A DNA stretch of 64,000 nt from Lagopus muta (taxonomy: Eukaryota; Chordata; Aves; Galliformes; Phasianidae), in NCBI RefSeq assembly GCF_023343835.1, contig NC_064439.1, forward strand, positions 32,438,508 through 32,502,507, given 5' to 3'. The notes beneath the pieces were generated by a model. It saw only the letters and a program-made list of their open reading frames with translations, made no database searches and was not told the origin of the DNA. A program made the position numbers and the translations under genes. Position 1 is the first letter of the stretch; the number at the start of each line of letters is the position of its first letter. Below, piece after piece: positions 11,837-25,400 of the stretch.

Positions 11837-14800
11837 CTGATTTCAAAACAATAAACATCAATATTTCCATATCTTAAAATGTGATAATAACACAACAAAA
11901 AGCACGTAATTAGTGTGCAACGATTTACACAACTTAAATATTTAAGTTTAAAAAGTTTGGAAATGTGAATCCTATTCCACATAATTTAAACTGTAAAGCT
12001 TACACTGAACCACAAATAACCATCCCAGAATGATTTTCCTACTTGTCAGATAAAATTATTTTATTGGGGAAAATGTAGATGTTTCAAAAAGTGTAGTAAT
12101 AATCAAACTCCAGCAACATCCCTGAAAGCTAAAATCACAGTTTCAGTCTGAGAAGAGCACTTAAAAGCATGCAGGCTTTTCACTGTTCCATTATGTGTCT
12201 AAATCCTAAACTGGATAAGCAAAATCATTTTTTATATATATTTTACAGACTTCTTTGCAACCTTGGCTACAGCCCTGGGATATTGCACTTGTTCTCTAGA
12301 AGTGGACTGAGGCCGCCACTTTATTTCCTGCAGCTCCTAACAAAAAGGCAATAACCAGACTATTCTGATCCTGCAGTCAGACATAAAGCCCAAATCTAAA
12401 GGTGAAATTCTCCGTAATAAATCACTGCCAATTCTTTGAGCCACAGAATCACTTGCACTACAGTTTAAAAGCAAATATTGAAAAATAGAACAAAATACAG
12501 TATAAATACAAAACGATTAAATTTTTACTGGAATGTGTGCTGTATTCTATTTGCTGTACTACCAAGGTAAAACTATAAAGTATATTCTATAACCAATGGA
12601 AAGCATTGCACTTTCAGCCAGCTACTTTTTACAAGTAGCTAGTGACTATCAAATGCTGGATTACTCACTAGTTTTGCAGGCCTCTAGCATGCTGGATAGA
12701 AAGTAGTGCTGCAGGCATTCACATACTGCAAGCAATGTTTCACCACTTTTAACACTCCTGACCCAATGCCAGCAAATTTGGTGGCTCCTAGATTTCTTTG
12801 TTGATTACACAGGATAATTCCTCCTTTACAAGAAAGGAAAAAGTTATGCAGAATAAACGCTAAAGCATGTGGCAACAAAGCAAGCAGAAACAAGGCTAGC
12901 TATGGAACTACTGCAACTCAAGCACACATAGCATACAGAAGTGCTTAAGCTGGATCTGGACTCTAAGAGGTCTCAATGCTTAGTGAAGAATCCTCTCTAG
13001 GCCAATAACACTTGATTAATCATTTTAAAGTCTTTCTGACTTTAAGCTCCTTCTTAGCCAGCAATGGTCATGCTCTTTCATCTCCAGCACTATTTTGGAA
13101 GTGCCACATTTAATAGATCAAGTTTGTTGAGAGAACTTTGGTCTGAGACAGTTTCAACAGATGCCTGCAGTAATTATATAGCTACAGAAGTAGCACAATT
13201 TAAAATAAAACTGTACTGGGAAAACACTTAGTGCAAACTGAGATAAGTCACAGAAAGAGCACACTGCTTTTTTTAAGAAGCGCTACATGCCAAATCTAGG
13301 AAACAAATGAACAAAGAGCTTAAAACACCACCATCGGTCACGGAGATCATCTCAAAGTCCCTTCTTCTCATAGTTTCTATGAGTCAGTCTTCCCAAGTAT
13401 ATCACTTCCATTGACTTAAAACTACTCTGTTTGCTAGCCAGCAGCTTCCAGCTTACTGCAAAGGTTCAAAGTCCTGGTTTTCAGCATCTTTTCTTCTTTA
13501 CCCCGTAATATCAGAAGATGTTATTTACCTTAATTCTAGGAAAACCTTAATCACATGTGAGATACAGCTTCTCTCTCTCTCAGTTACATCAAAACTTCCA
13601 CCTGCTTCAACGTGTGCAATTTTGTCTTGTCCTTCAAGGAAATACAGGGAACTGAGAAGGACATTTTGCTCACACTGCTTTGTGCCATTTCTTCACTTCA
13701 CACTGCCTTGCTTGTCTCCACCATCACCATGTCACCACAGAAGGCTGCTTTGTTTTAATGACTTCCCATGATTGCCTATCATCACATTCTATGATTAAGA
13801 CACGAAAAGCCGCTGGCAATCAGGCCATAACAACAGACCTGTTGCCAGCAAGTACTTCTATGACTTCTCAAAGACTCTCCTCTCAGTACAAATGTCTATG
13901 AAGCTAACTCATTCTACTATAATGCCTTCTTCAAGGCCCATTATTTCACAGCGTTCCCAAAAGGCTTAGACATAGATCAGCTGTAATATGAGGCAACATC
14001 CTCACCAGTCCCAACAGTTTTGTCTCACTGTGTTCTACTGTTTCCCCTTTTGGCTATCTCTGTAGTTATCCCTTTTCTTAAAAATTTATGAATCAGATGT
14101 CATTTCCTTTTCTATGCTAATTAATATTCCAAACTACAGGAAACGAGACTTCCTAGAGTAATAGTCCAATCCCTGACTCAGCTTCTGTCTTCTTCATTAA
14201 CTTCTCACAGTCCAACATTAAATTGGCCACTTCAGTATTATATAATTTGGTAACTCAGGTACTCAAACACAAGAAAACTGTTTTAAAAGATTGATAAAAT
14301 TACCTTACAAACAAACATACATACCAGTGCTGATTTCAATCACATTTTCATCAGCTACTTCTAAAATCCTGGCACATAATATAACATAATGACTGCTTAA
14401 GCCAACGGGAGGTTTCCAGACAGACTCTTTAAGAAGACATGATTTTTTGGACTTTCATATTAGATGAAACTCCACAGGTATCACCATGGAAAGTGATATC
14501 CAGCTTGAATACCTAGATACTGTTTACATTACAGTTCAGGATACATGGCACATACTTGTTTTTTTTAAGAAGTGTGTAATTCAAGAACCTCTGGATTCAT
14601 ACTCTGCAAATCCACATATATATGCCTAGCCAATCCCATCAATTGCGAAGCATTTGCAGAAATTGTCCTTGTGGCACTGAGTCCATTTTACTTTAATGAG
14701 AAAACCTACTGCAATAAAATAGCTGAAAAAATGCTCAGTTCACTTCCAACAACTAACAGAGTACAGAACATCAATAACAGGAGCAACAGAAGCTACTTTT

Positions 14801-17800
14801 GAAATAATTGCTGATACCACATGCAATTAATTTTCCTTCACTGGAAATAGGACTAGTAGCATTAGGTTAATTTTTACATGAAATTAATTGTTAGCAAAGC
14901 CAACTACAGCTACACTAACTCCAAAGAATTTTGGCTTTTTCTGGGAGAGTCTTCATTATTATTGAAGGAGTTTGTGCTAAAGGAATCCTGTGCCTGTTAA
15001 GACTGCACTGATGAGGATCTACTCACAATCCTCCCACCATATTAGGGGCTTATACACAATACAGATAAATATTTTGCATTGACAAGTTATCCTATAATAT
15101 ATACGCTTAATTAAATCTGTGTAATTGCACAAGAATTTCCCCTTAAAAATAATTTCAGAAAGAAAATCAGTATGAGTTCATGAATTTCAAAATGCTTTTT
15201 CTTGAACATATATCCATTAAGAAAGGAAAGTCAGAAGTGCACAGACAGCAACCTGTCTTTAATCCTGTCCTTAGAATACCTGGCTTGCCAATGACCTCAA
15301 AAGCTACTACATAATATTTAAAGTAACTTTCTTTTTGACAATGACAGCTACAAGTTTAAAAGATCACTTCACACACTTTATTTTAGACTGTTTCCTGAGT
15401 TAATGATCCTTAGAGCTTTAAGAAGGGATTTCAAATCCATGGTGGAATTCACTGCAAAGAGTAGACTGCACAGACAATACAATACGCTGTGCAGAGTCCA
15501 TCTTCCTCTACTCAAACTAAATAAAAACTAGTGGCTGGATAGGATCACAGACAGTATGGCTGGAAAAGGTCCAGTCTGCCTGTACTGTACTCTAAGGCTG
15601 TACTCTAGGGCACAGACCAATGGCCAAGAACAGGCCCAAGAAATCAGTGACTTTTTGGATGTAAAAAATACATCTTGAACTATGCTCACCAAAAGTGCCT
15701 ACCTCCTGGGCTGGAATTCCTAGCTTCCATGCCAAACATGGTAAAAATAACTGGCACGGAGGATAAGAGCCCACTAATTCATCTCTGGTATGAATTCCCT
15801 AACCAGAGTGGCTACGAGTCATACTAACAATCCTGATCCCTCTAGATCACTAAACATTGGGTTCTTTCCCATCCAATAGAAGAGAGTTAACAGGAGTATG
15901 AGAAGATGCCCATAGTGAGTTGAAGCTGAAAAAGAAGGCTATTTTTTTTTCTTTGGGGTTGTATGAGAAAGTACAGTTGAATATGAAGTACTTTGACATG
16001 GACAGGGAAGCATGACAGCAGCTCAGTATGAGCCACTAAATGAAAGCTGTTGCCCCTGATTCAGTATATGGAGTTTTGGTACAACAAAAAACATCATCCT
16101 TTTCGCTTTCCTGCTTCGAAAAAAAAAAAGGATCAGAGAGAGCTTCTGTATTTTGTGCAGAGTTCTCTATGGAAACTCCTACAGTCTCTACTGAAGTAGA
16201 TCCTAGAGGGAAAAAGATGAAGAAACACAGAAGTTAGGAAGGTTAGCTGTACTTGTGTAGCATCAGGTCTTTCTGCTCCTAGAAGCTTTGCCAATAAAAT
16301 TTAAATTGCCCAAAGGTCACAGGCTTTTAAAGTTTATGCAATGATTTTGTGAACTGCACTCTGCCAAAATCATAATTTAAGAAGATTACAAGACTCTAAA
16401 TTTGGCCAGCTTTACATTGAAAATGTCCCACTTGGTTCTCCTTGCCTCTGTAAAGGCTTGCTGATGAGAAACAGACACACTATCTTCTAAGTGTCAGTAT
16501 TCTTACATCTTACATTTTTCTTATCTGTAGGTATAACTCATTAAATGTTTGTTAATGTAATAAAGGCAAAAACAGGTACTAAGTATTTTCATCTAAAAAG
16601 AACATAAAGTGTACACTTGATCTCTTAACTAAGTAATGTGCTGGGGTTTACAGCAGTAGGTCTTTCAGTTGTAATCCTTGTTTAGTAATTAATGCTTCTC
16701 TGCACCAGAGCATGGAATCACCCCACAGTTCATACTCAGCTAGTGCATCAACAGAAGTGTTATTAAACTGTTCAGTTAAATGGGTTCCTTTTACTCATCC
16801 AAAGCTGTTGGCAATGACATTTGCACTCTCTAGTAGTGTATCACTTCTTTGATGAACAGCTCCCTCAGATGATGCATTTCTTTCACCTGTAAATCTCTGT
16901 CTCTCAGCCACAAACATCCCTCTTCCTTCATCCCTACTAGCAGTCCTCAGGAAGGATTTATCTACACCTAGCCCAAAAAAGTGCTTTAAGATCATGAACA
17001 CCCTCTCCAAGAAGCACCTTTGTCAGCAACATCACAAGACAATACCTTCTCCATCAACTATCCAGTTTGCCAATACACAAACATACATAAACAAGGTGTC
17101 TTCATCTATTTCCTCCCAGAAGATTTAAGTCTCTAGTATGTACAGAAGAAACAACCCACCGCGGTTTGTTGTCCAAAAGCAATTAACAAACTAAGGAACA
17201 TTCTGTAAGTGAATGGCAAGAAACCAGTGACAAAGCTGTTATATTGGACATGCTATGCTGTGTTGGACAGATTCGTCAGAGTGGACAGAGCTCCTTCTCT
17301 GTCATGGTGTTTCACTCAGAACAATGCTCATTGAAATCCCTAATCAAAATACAACTTCTAGTCTACTGAAAGTCAAAGAAAAGGGTTGCAAATCTAATAA
17401 AGACATTAGATATGAGGATACCTAGACATGTAACAGTGTGATAGAGCTTAGCGGATAAGAAAGCTTAATGCTCTTCATCCCATAAACAGTTTTCAGAGTC
17501 AGAAGGACTTTCAGTGCAGTCACTACTAAGACAATAGCTTAAATACTGTGGGTGAATATTTGTTCTGTGGGAGATACCAGAAAGACATGATTTCTCCTTA
17601 TAGTCAGTTTCTTGATCAGGTTTTTCGGTCAATGACAAACTGTATTTTTCAACTTAAAGAGTCAGTGTGGTGGTTTTGGTTGCTTTCTGCAGCTGCGCTC
17701 ACCACCAATCATCTTCATGTGTGCTGCGTTCCTAACATGAAACATGGCGACCAGGATATTGATCAGGATGGGATGTCAAAGCTCTTATGCAGATATTCCT

Positions 17801-18961
17801 GATGACTATCATATACAGAAAATTCAAAATGCATTGGAAGCTGTTGCTACAAAAATGGCAGTATCACTAAAGATACTAAATGCACAAGCAGGAATCTTGT
17901 ATTTAACTTTACTAGCACATGACCAATACACCTGCTGCACATGAGCTATTACCTGGCATAAGATCAGAGCTGCAACCATGAAGAAAAATCATGCATTAGG
18001 AACAGAGATAAAATTGAGCAAGATAACACTGAAAGCTAATTTCAAAATTAAGTGTCAAACACTTTTCATTGATCTTTTTAAAGGAGGTTTGAGGCCAAAT
18101 CAGAATTTAAAAACTTACTTTAAAGTAATGATCTGAGTAATTCCCGAATCTCTTTAAGTGCCATGATTTTAAAAGCATATACCACACAAAATAACATATA
18201 TCTTCCATTTTACTACTTGAAAAGTCTTCACCTACTAGTCTATTGGGAGCCTAACATGACATATGTGAGCTGCTACTGATATTGGCTGGTTACATCACTT
18301 CCAAAATGACACTGAAAACGCTGCTGAGGGAATGCTTTCAGTTATCTGCTTCAGCGGGTAAAACTGTGTGGCTGTTTTCAAGGCTCAGAGAAGGAAAAGA
18401 TTTGGGCACCCGCTCTGCCAGAGCATTCCTCTTCCCCTAGCACTGAAAGGACACTGAAACGCATCTTTTCCCTTCACCACCAATTTAGCACTTGTGGAGC
18501 TCTCACGGGAAAAAGTGCTGCTGGGTCTGCCTTCAGGTAAGGGAAATAACTTGGTGCAATGATTAAGACGGCTAAACAGAACAGATCCAGATCGCTGGTA
18601 CCGTTAACGTGTCAGTGGTTACGCAAAGAACACGAGTGTTCTCTCACTCTCCACGCATGCTATTTGAAGAAAAAGAGACAGAACACCGATGCAGCGAGGC
18701 CACTCCGAGCCCCTGAGGCGACCTTCGCACATCTGGGCAGCGGGCTCCGCGCGGCCGCACTGCGCCGTGAACAGCCCCGCCGCGCTCCCGGGGGTTCCAT
18801 CCCCTCGGCCGCCGCTCGGCGGGGCGACGCGGGGCCCGCGCGGCGCGGAGCCGCCCGTGACAGCGCGGGGATCGGCGGCGCTGCCCGGCCGAGCCCCGAG
18901 CCAGGCCCGGCCTGCCCGCCGCCCGTGTCAGCGCGGAGCCGCGGGGAGGACGGGTCCTTAC
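11837..18961 (-). other. HIBADH: HIBADH intron 1
   Basis: 7.1 kb first intron. It is mostly AT-rich and becomes strongly GC-rich from about 18,690 as it enters the CpG island. No additional exon was recognised. A weak match to an antisense CR1 end around 15541-15575 is too diverged to call. Open frames such as minus 16795-17010 and plus 17548-17802 are short and unmatched. Confidence 0.75.
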
Positions 18962-19560
18962 CCATCGCCGCGCGAGCGGCACGCACCCCCCGGTGCCAGC
19001 GCCACCAGCCCGCCGGTCCCCCGAGCACCACAGCCGCGGCCATGCTGCACCCCGGCGCCGAGTGACCTCCGGCCAACCGCCACCCTCCCCGGCACCTCCC
19101 CGCCCGACCCCGCCGCCGCCCCGCGAGCGGCAGCCGCGGCAGCCAACCACGGCCGGCGCACGGCGAAGCGCGGCCCGTGGCGGCGCAGACTCCTCCCCGT
19201 GACCGCCCGGCTCCGCCCGCCGCTCGATGACGGCCGCGCCGTGCCTGCTGCGCGCTGTTAGCTCTCCTCGGCCGGTGCCAGGAGCGGAGCGGGGCGGGGG
19301 CCGGGCAGGGGTAGCGCAGCTGGCGGTGGTAACTCAACTCCGCTGCCCTCGGCGGCGTTCCAGCGCTTCTCGCCGCTGCCTTCTGTGCCAAGGCCATTCC
19401 CTGAAGAGAGGGAGCGGGCCGCGCTGTGGCAGTGGGCCGCGGAGGCGTTTGCCTTTCCCCGGGGCAGGGCCGGCAGCCAAACGAGTGGGGCCTCCCCAGG
19501 CCCGCGGCTGTGGGGTGGCCTGTGAGAGTCTCCCGAGGCGGGGCCCGGGTTTTGTGGTGG
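18690..19560. promoter_or_regulatory. HIBADH: CpG island at the HIBADH 5' end
   Basis: The sequence switches abruptly from AT-rich to GC-rich with dense CpG dinucleotides and returns to AT-rich after about 19,600. The island covers exon 1, the 5' UTR and the start of intron 1. This is the usual TATA-less promoter of a housekeeping metabolic gene. The start site cannot be placed from sequence alone; it should lie a few tens to a few hundred bases right of 19,043. Confidence 0.85.
18962..19043 (-). CDS. HIBADH: HIBADH exon 1 coding part (residues 1-28), mitochondrial presequence
   Basis: Starting at ATG 19043-19041, 27 codons plus one base run to a strong donor, ATGG|GTAAGG. The product starts MAAAVVLGGPAGWWRWHRGV and continues with two further Arg. 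It has five Arg plus one His, no acidic residue and amphipathic character, as expected of a matrix-targeting presequence. The last G joins the TG of exon 2 to give Val28 in VCSRAMASKTP, matching the vertebrate protein downstream. The start context is strong (A at -3, G at +4). The frame stays open far upstream through the CpG island, but this ATG is the one in the expected position for the family. Confidence 0.9.
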
Positions 19561-19744
19561 GTAGGGTGTTCTTTGAGGCTGAGGCGACAAACGGTTTTGT
19601 GTGGGCCATTGCTTGTCCCTGTAACATGAAAACGGTCTGGTGTTCACGGTACCCTGGCTGTGATGAGAAAGGCCTTTTCCTCATCTGAGTGCAAGACAGG
19701 TGCTGGCATTCGTCATATAAAAATTAAATTTGGAAAAGGCTGCT

Positions 19745-20395
19745 GGTCTTTTCTGGGCATCTAGTGTGACCATCTACCCATTGTCACCATGCCCACTGAA
19801 CCATGTCCCTCAGTGCCACATCTACATGTTTCTTGAACATGTTCATGGGTGATTGCTTAACCACCTCCCTGGACAGCCTGTTCCAATGCTTGAACACTCT
19901 CTCTGATCTTTTTTTTTTTCCTGACATCCAACCTGAATCTCCCCTTGTCCAACTTAAAGCCTCTACATCTCATTCTGTTGCTGTTACCTGATACAAGAGG
20001 CTGACCCCCACCTCTCTACAGTCTCCTTTCAGGCTGTTGTAGAGGATGGTAAGGTCTGAGCCTCCTTCAGACAAACAATCCCAGTTCCCTCACATACTCC
20101 CCATAAGACTTCTGCTCCAGGCTTCTCACAACTTTGTTCCCTTTCTCTGGACACTGTCCAGGGCCTCGATGTCTTTATTGTAGTGTGAGTCCCAAAACTG
20201 AATACAGTACTCAAGGTGTGGCCTCATCAGTGCTGAATACAGAGGGATGATCACATCCCTACTCCTGCTGATTATACTAACTGTCATACAAGCCAGGATG
20301 CCATTGGCCTTCTTAGCAATCTGGGCACACAGCTGGCTCATGTTCAGCTGGCAGTCAACTAACACTCCCAGATCTTTCTCCTCCATTCAGCTTCA
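19745..20395 (-). mobile_element. CR1 LINE fragment with end of ORF2 (reverse transcriptase)
   Basis: Read on the minus strand, 20386-20126 encodes the ORF2 C-terminal region of CR1, with the recognisable segments [31 protein letters not shown] and [17 protein letters not shown], followed by the CR1 3' region in antisense on the plus strand. It is 5'-truncated, as most avian CR1 copies are, and carries a premature end after SVQRKGTKL. The copy is not capable of moving. Confidence 0.9.
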
Positions 20396-22430
20396 TGACC
20401 AGATTCACTGCGTTGTGATCCCAAGAGCAGTTCCAGAAGGACTGACCACCATCAGTTAGCAAACAACTAGTGAGAACTGTGCTGTGTGTCTGCAGTGTAG
20501 GATCCAAAGGGGCCTGGAGGTCTACAGACCGTGTGGGGAAAGTCCCAGACTGGGTGCAAGGGAGCAGAGCTGGGCTCTAAGGGTGAGCAGGATAGAGCTG
20601 TGCAGCTGATGCATCTCTGTCTCATGAACAGAACAGCTACTCTCTTTTCTGGAAGGCAAAACTTGCCTTAGTTTGTTGTGGTGCCACTGTAGAGGAGCGT
20701 TGGGTATTCCTTTAGTCATTAGGGTATTTGTACTGTGTCAGAGGGTGTTGTGTTTTTCTTTTTTTTTTTGTAGCTGTTCCCTGAGGAATGTAGTTATCAG
20801 GAGACCTCAGGTCTCACAAAGTCAGGTATTCACTCAGTTATGTGTTAGTACAGAAAGAATAAGCTCTCTCTCCCTACATAAATACACACTTGGCTCTTCT
20901 GTCAGTATCACAGTGTATATTTGTATACTTGCCCCTATAAAACAGTGGATGATACACAGTTAAATTAATGCAGCTCAACATAAAGGCATCTTGTGGGCAG
21001 GAAACAAGGTTGTGGTTATACAATTGCTTTAATCTGGCATGTGTCACCACTCCACAGGCTGATCTCATGCCTTCACTCAGTTGCTGCTTCCTACAGCTAA
21101 GGCATGGGAAAGAGACAGAAAAACAGAAACTCTTTAACTTGCTAGCACTTTGCAAATAATTTGAAGCTCCAGAGACTCATATATGCCAGTATTTTCATAA
21201 GCTCACTTGTTTCTTCCAGCGTGCCATTTGAAGAGTGCCAAGTGAATGAAGCTACTGAGCTATGTTTACTTATTTCCTCAGTGGTGATGAGGCTAACAAA
21301 CATCTTAGCAGAAATTCTGTTGAGATGAGGTGTGATTCCCCATCAATATAGCTATGCTGGCAGAAATCTGTACTAGTCCAAATAAGGTCTTTGAAAGTCA
21401 TTAAAACCTAAATTTTACACACAATCACATGTAAATTTTACTCAGCTTGTTAATGTGGTTTTTACCTTCCTGCCTGATTCTTCACTGCCTTGCAATTTTA
21501 GAGTAATTTATCTTTTTCCAGTTGGCTGCAGACTCCTACTAGAGCTGAACTGAGTTAGAAAACGATTGATTTGATCTTCTGGTGGGTGGGGATCAAGCAA
21601 GCAGAATCTACTGATATCACTCATTGTGGTAGTCACACACAGAATTTTAATTCTCATTACAAGACACAGCTTTGCCTGAACAGCTGCATATTCCTAGAAC
21701 TTTATCATGTCCAAGAGGATTTTATTTATATAGGTATATGAGATTCGTACTAGCAAAATATAAATACAGCACAATCATTTCCAAACATAGCATGAGAAAC
21801 TGCAAAAAGGAGAGTCCTGAAGCTAAAAGTGTAGCAGACTGAGGCTTACATTGCTTTGCCAGCACACCTGTGAATAAACTCTATTGTCCATTGACATGTA
21901 CGCTCTTATCTTACTGTGCTTTTTACATTGCTTTTATACAGAACATGATTTTATAGATGACAAAATACAAGAAATTTGATTAATCTCTGCTCACACACTG
22001 AGCAGTGATACAACTTATACTTTAGAACTTCTAAGATAGATACTATGAGAAGAACACATTTGTAGTACTAGATAGTACGGACTAAATATTGCAGAACACT
22101 TATAAGAAAACAGACTGAAATGAAATCTATGAAATCTAGCTGCTTTTTTTCCCCCTCCAAAATGCCCTCCAGTGATGTTTGAACTTTTAGCAGCCATAAA
22201 GTTGGCTCATTTTGTTAAAAATAATTATGCCTTTCATAAAAGTTTATCTCATTATAAATTAAGCCTTGCTAGTTAACTTTATTTTGTGTGTTTCTTATGT
22301 CTTTCCCAACCTGATCACATTCTTTCCATGCAAAATGAAGAAAAAAGTCTTTGTTAAGATTGAGATATTTTTAAGTAAATAGCCATGAAAGCTTTTACTT
22401 ATAATAAAACACAGGATAAAAATGTTCTGG

Positions 22431-22463
22431 TTTTTTTTTTGTTTTTTTTTTTTTTTTTTTTTT
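22431..22463. repeat. Poly-T tract
   Basis: Thirty-three bases of T broken by a single G at 22441; intergenic. Confidence 0.85.
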
Positions 22464-24312
22464 GTAAAGCAGCAGTATCTCCTTACTCACACCTACTTAA
22501 GAGAGTATTTCATAAAGATTTGTATGAGATGATTTCTTAAATTGTCAACTAGTTAAAATGCAGATAAACAAATTATTGTTTGTACAGTTTATTTCTACAA
22601 ATTAAAGAATAGCTTTCCCATATGTTAAAATGTGGATATGTTCCTCATTTGGGTGCATAAAAGCCCTACTTTTTAAAGTAAAATGCTTGAAATTTTAATA
22701 TGAGGAAAGTCTAAAATTGCCTATAAAAATAAATTCATTAGATATTTCAAAATATCTTGAAGTGCCAAAAAAGCTTTCCAGAAATCAGCGATTGCTCTAC
22801 AAACATGCCACAAAGGGGAACTGTTAACAAGTGTTACTTTGCCAGTGGTAGGAAGATTGCCAACATTTAATTGGCTTTAAAGTTTTGTTCTATCAATGGT
22901 GTATTGTATCTTAAAAGCATTAATACCAACCTTATGATTTAGGCATGAAATGGGACTTCAAAATATCTGACTGACTATGGAAGGAAGGAAGGATTTTCTA
23001 AAGGCAAACTAGCCAGTCTCCTTGTTACTCTACTATTAGAAAATAGTTCCTTTTTTAACACAGCAAAAAGGGTATCATAAAAATAAATCATATGTGAGAA
23101 TGACGAATAGTAAATATGTAACCTGTATGTATCTGTTTTCATCAGTAGATCGATGTTATAGTGCTTTATCAAAAAGAGTATGAATGCCATTACAGAAACT
23201 GATCTGTTGGCTGCCAGATCAATCTAAGTCAGCCTTGCTCCGCAAACCTAGGTGGATCCCAGAGGCTCTTCTCTCTCTCAAGATCATTGAGGCTCCCAGT
23301 GTTACACAACCCATCAGTGACAGCAAAGGGAAAGAAAATAGAACTTTCTTGATTGTCCTTATCATATTAATCATGCCATTATTTCCATGTTCATTAAGCC
23401 ACATTACCTTGCTATTATTAATGCATAGTTGCCATTATCATCTTGCTTTGTAGACTGATATGGGCTCATTTCTGCAGAATCCTGAGAAATGCAGAGGAAA
23501 AGATATGGTGCCTTGATACTGCACAGTATGGTACGCTGCTGTCATCTCAGAGTCTTACATCATCAAAAACTTCTGTGTACTTACATCACACCCAAAGGAT
23601 GCTAAATCAAGACCTTTGTGTTTTAGTGACTGACATGTATTTCTTCTGAAAAAAATGTGTGTAGGCCTTTAGATGTGCTCCATGGTATTTGTGACATTGT
23701 AACATACAAGTTAAAATATTAGAACTGGCAGAGCACTTACAATACAGAAGGCAGATGCTATTTATACACTGGTAGTGTTCTTGTTGATACATCATGCCCA
23801 CTAAGGTCTAGGATGTGTAAAGAAATAAGTAAAAAGAAACCAATGTAAAGAAGGCTACTTTGCATGTTTTTTGTGTTGAAAATATGGCCATCTCAGTTTG
23901 TTTCTAGATCTAATATTAAAAGGCAAAATACACATAAAGAATTTTAAAAAATGGGATATTTATTGTGTATTTTTGGTAATGTACATTTTCTTGCCTTTAA
24001 GGATGTGTTCACCTTAATGAGAAACTCTTAAAGGCAAAGGGAATTGTCAAATTATGCTGAAGGTTTCTAGATCAGCTTTCAGAGCCTGCCCCTGACATAA
24101 CTGCATTCATGTGGGATAATTACTGTTAATCTCAAATATTTAAGTTTCCATCACTTTAGGGAGATTGCCTTTTTTAGGACATTGACTTTTCCAGTTACCC
24201 AGAATGGTAACTATGCACTGTGTTTACTTAATTTAGCAAGTTATGTATTCTGGAGCAGTATGTAGTCCAGTAATTAACCATGAACTGAGTATGTGCAGTA
24301 TTCTGAATATTG

Positions 24313-24332
24313 CATATATATATATATTTGTG

Positions 24333-24368
<36 letters not shown>

Positions 24369-24374
24369 TATATA
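24313..24374. repeat. TA dinucleotide microsatellite
   Basis: About 62 bases of TA units interrupted by TTTGTG and TATG variants. Open frames across it encode only IYIY repeats and are artefacts. Confidence 0.9.
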
Positions 24375-25206
24375 GGAAAGCACATTCCAGACTTCTGTAA
24401 AACATTGCCCTGGGGAAACACTCACACTTTTTTTTGTATGAAGAATTCTTGCCTGTTTTGTCAGGAGCATTCCTCCTGTTGTCTGGAATTGAGTTGTATC
24501 TCATTTGGATGTCAGCTGAATGCAGAATGCATAGGTTAATATAAGTACATACGTACCAGTGCATACGTACTTGCAGTATTTAATACCAAGGTCAGTTAAA
24601 TACTATAGGCAATTTGTTTTCATTTTTATGCTTTAACTGTTAATCTTTGTGTACAGTAGCTTATTTTTACATGCTTATTTCACATGGCAAATAAATGCAA
24701 TGAAGAGGATGACTTTGGTTCAGATTTAGATGAACAGTTAAGGAAAAAAATTCCAAAATAAATATTGCTACATGTGACAAATAGCTAGTATCGATCATAC
24801 TTGATTTTGACCACCGCATGCAGTGCATCACATACAGTACCCATTGGTTTACTGCCCTCCAACTGTCATTCAATGCCCTTCTGTCATTTATGGGGTATTG
24901 ACATTGGAAAAGAAAATGAACATGGTGGGACAACATGGAAAAGTGATGTGGAAAAGCAACACAGTTGGTGTGTTGATGATCTCAAACTTAAGGGTCCCAA
25001 TTGAGGAAGTCTGCATGTAAAACAGAAAAAGTATGAAAAACATAAAAAAAAACCCAGAAAAGTTTTGTCCAACCAGCATACGTATATACCAGTATTCAAA
25101 TTTCAGATTTCCATTACTCTGATAAAATCCTGAATTAACCCCATCATAACATAAAGAGCAATATTAGCAATTACTTATTCCTTGGGCCTTCCTACACAAA
25201 AGTACC

Positions 25207-25400
25207 AAGAGGAGAGGAGAGGAGAGGAGAGGAGAGGAGAGGAGAGGAGAGGAGAGGAGAGGAGAGGAGAGCAGAGCAGAGCAGAGCAGAGCAGAGCAGA
25301 GCAGAGCAGAGCAGAGCAGAGCAGAGAAGAGAAGAGAAGAGAAGAGAAGAGAAGAGAAGAGAAGAGAAGAGAAGAGAAGAGAAGAGAAGAGAAGAGAAGA
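25207..25400. repeat. Three-block pentanucleotide array: GGAGA, then GCAGA, then GAAGA
   Basis: Perfect pentamers in three homogeneous blocks: GGAGA x12 (25211-25270), GCAGA x11 (25271-25325) and GAAGA x15 (25326-25400). Units differ only at the second base and each block is uniform. The strand is strictly purine except for the C in the middle block. The right end merges into a CR1 fragment at the position where CR1 normally reads GAGAAGAGAAGG, so the array probably grew from that purine-rich CR1 segment. Long open frames on both strands here are purely repeat-encoded. Confidence 0.95.

Larger units (their letters stand above)
1..19043 (-). other. HIBADH: HIBADH gene span, 5' part only
   Basis: Four exons on the minus strand join in frame (82 + 161 + 110 + 122 coding bases) and encode the start of 3-hydroxyisobutyrate dehydrogenase. 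All three introns between them have GT-AG ends. The join gives an Arg-rich mitochondrial presequence, the Rossmann glycine motif GLGNMG and the family motif DAPVSGG. The vertebrate protein is about 336 residues, so roughly the first 47 percent is here. The catalytic-lysine segment and the C-terminal helical domain are encoded further left, outside the window. I looked for the next exon in 1-3166 and saw no match, which fits the very long introns of this gene in vertebrates. TAX1BP1 lies head-to-head on the other side. Confidence 0.95.

Noticed and set aside
15541..15575. Possible antisense CR1 end in HIBADH intron 1
   Set aside because: Only a loose match to the CR1 terminus over about 35 bases; too diverged to call.
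18559..19261. Plus-strand open frames over the HIBADH island
   Set aside because: Same compositional effect; antisense to the real exon, with no recognisable protein.
18660..19397. Long minus-strand open frame of 245 codons over the HIBADH CpG island
   Set aside because: It is the HIBADH exon 1 frame left open upstream by GC-rich sequence and read past the GTAAGG donor into intron 1. Only 19043-18962 is coding.
20126..20386. Minus-strand open frame [20 protein letters not shown]... as a host gene
   Set aside because: It is the C-terminal end of CR1 ORF2, a truncated transposon.
24228..24564. Overlapping open frames rich in Ile-Tyr
   Set aside because: Products of the TA microsatellite.
25207..25400. 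CRISPR-like regular repeat
   Set aside because: Five-base tandem units without spacers, in a vertebrate genome: a microsatellite.
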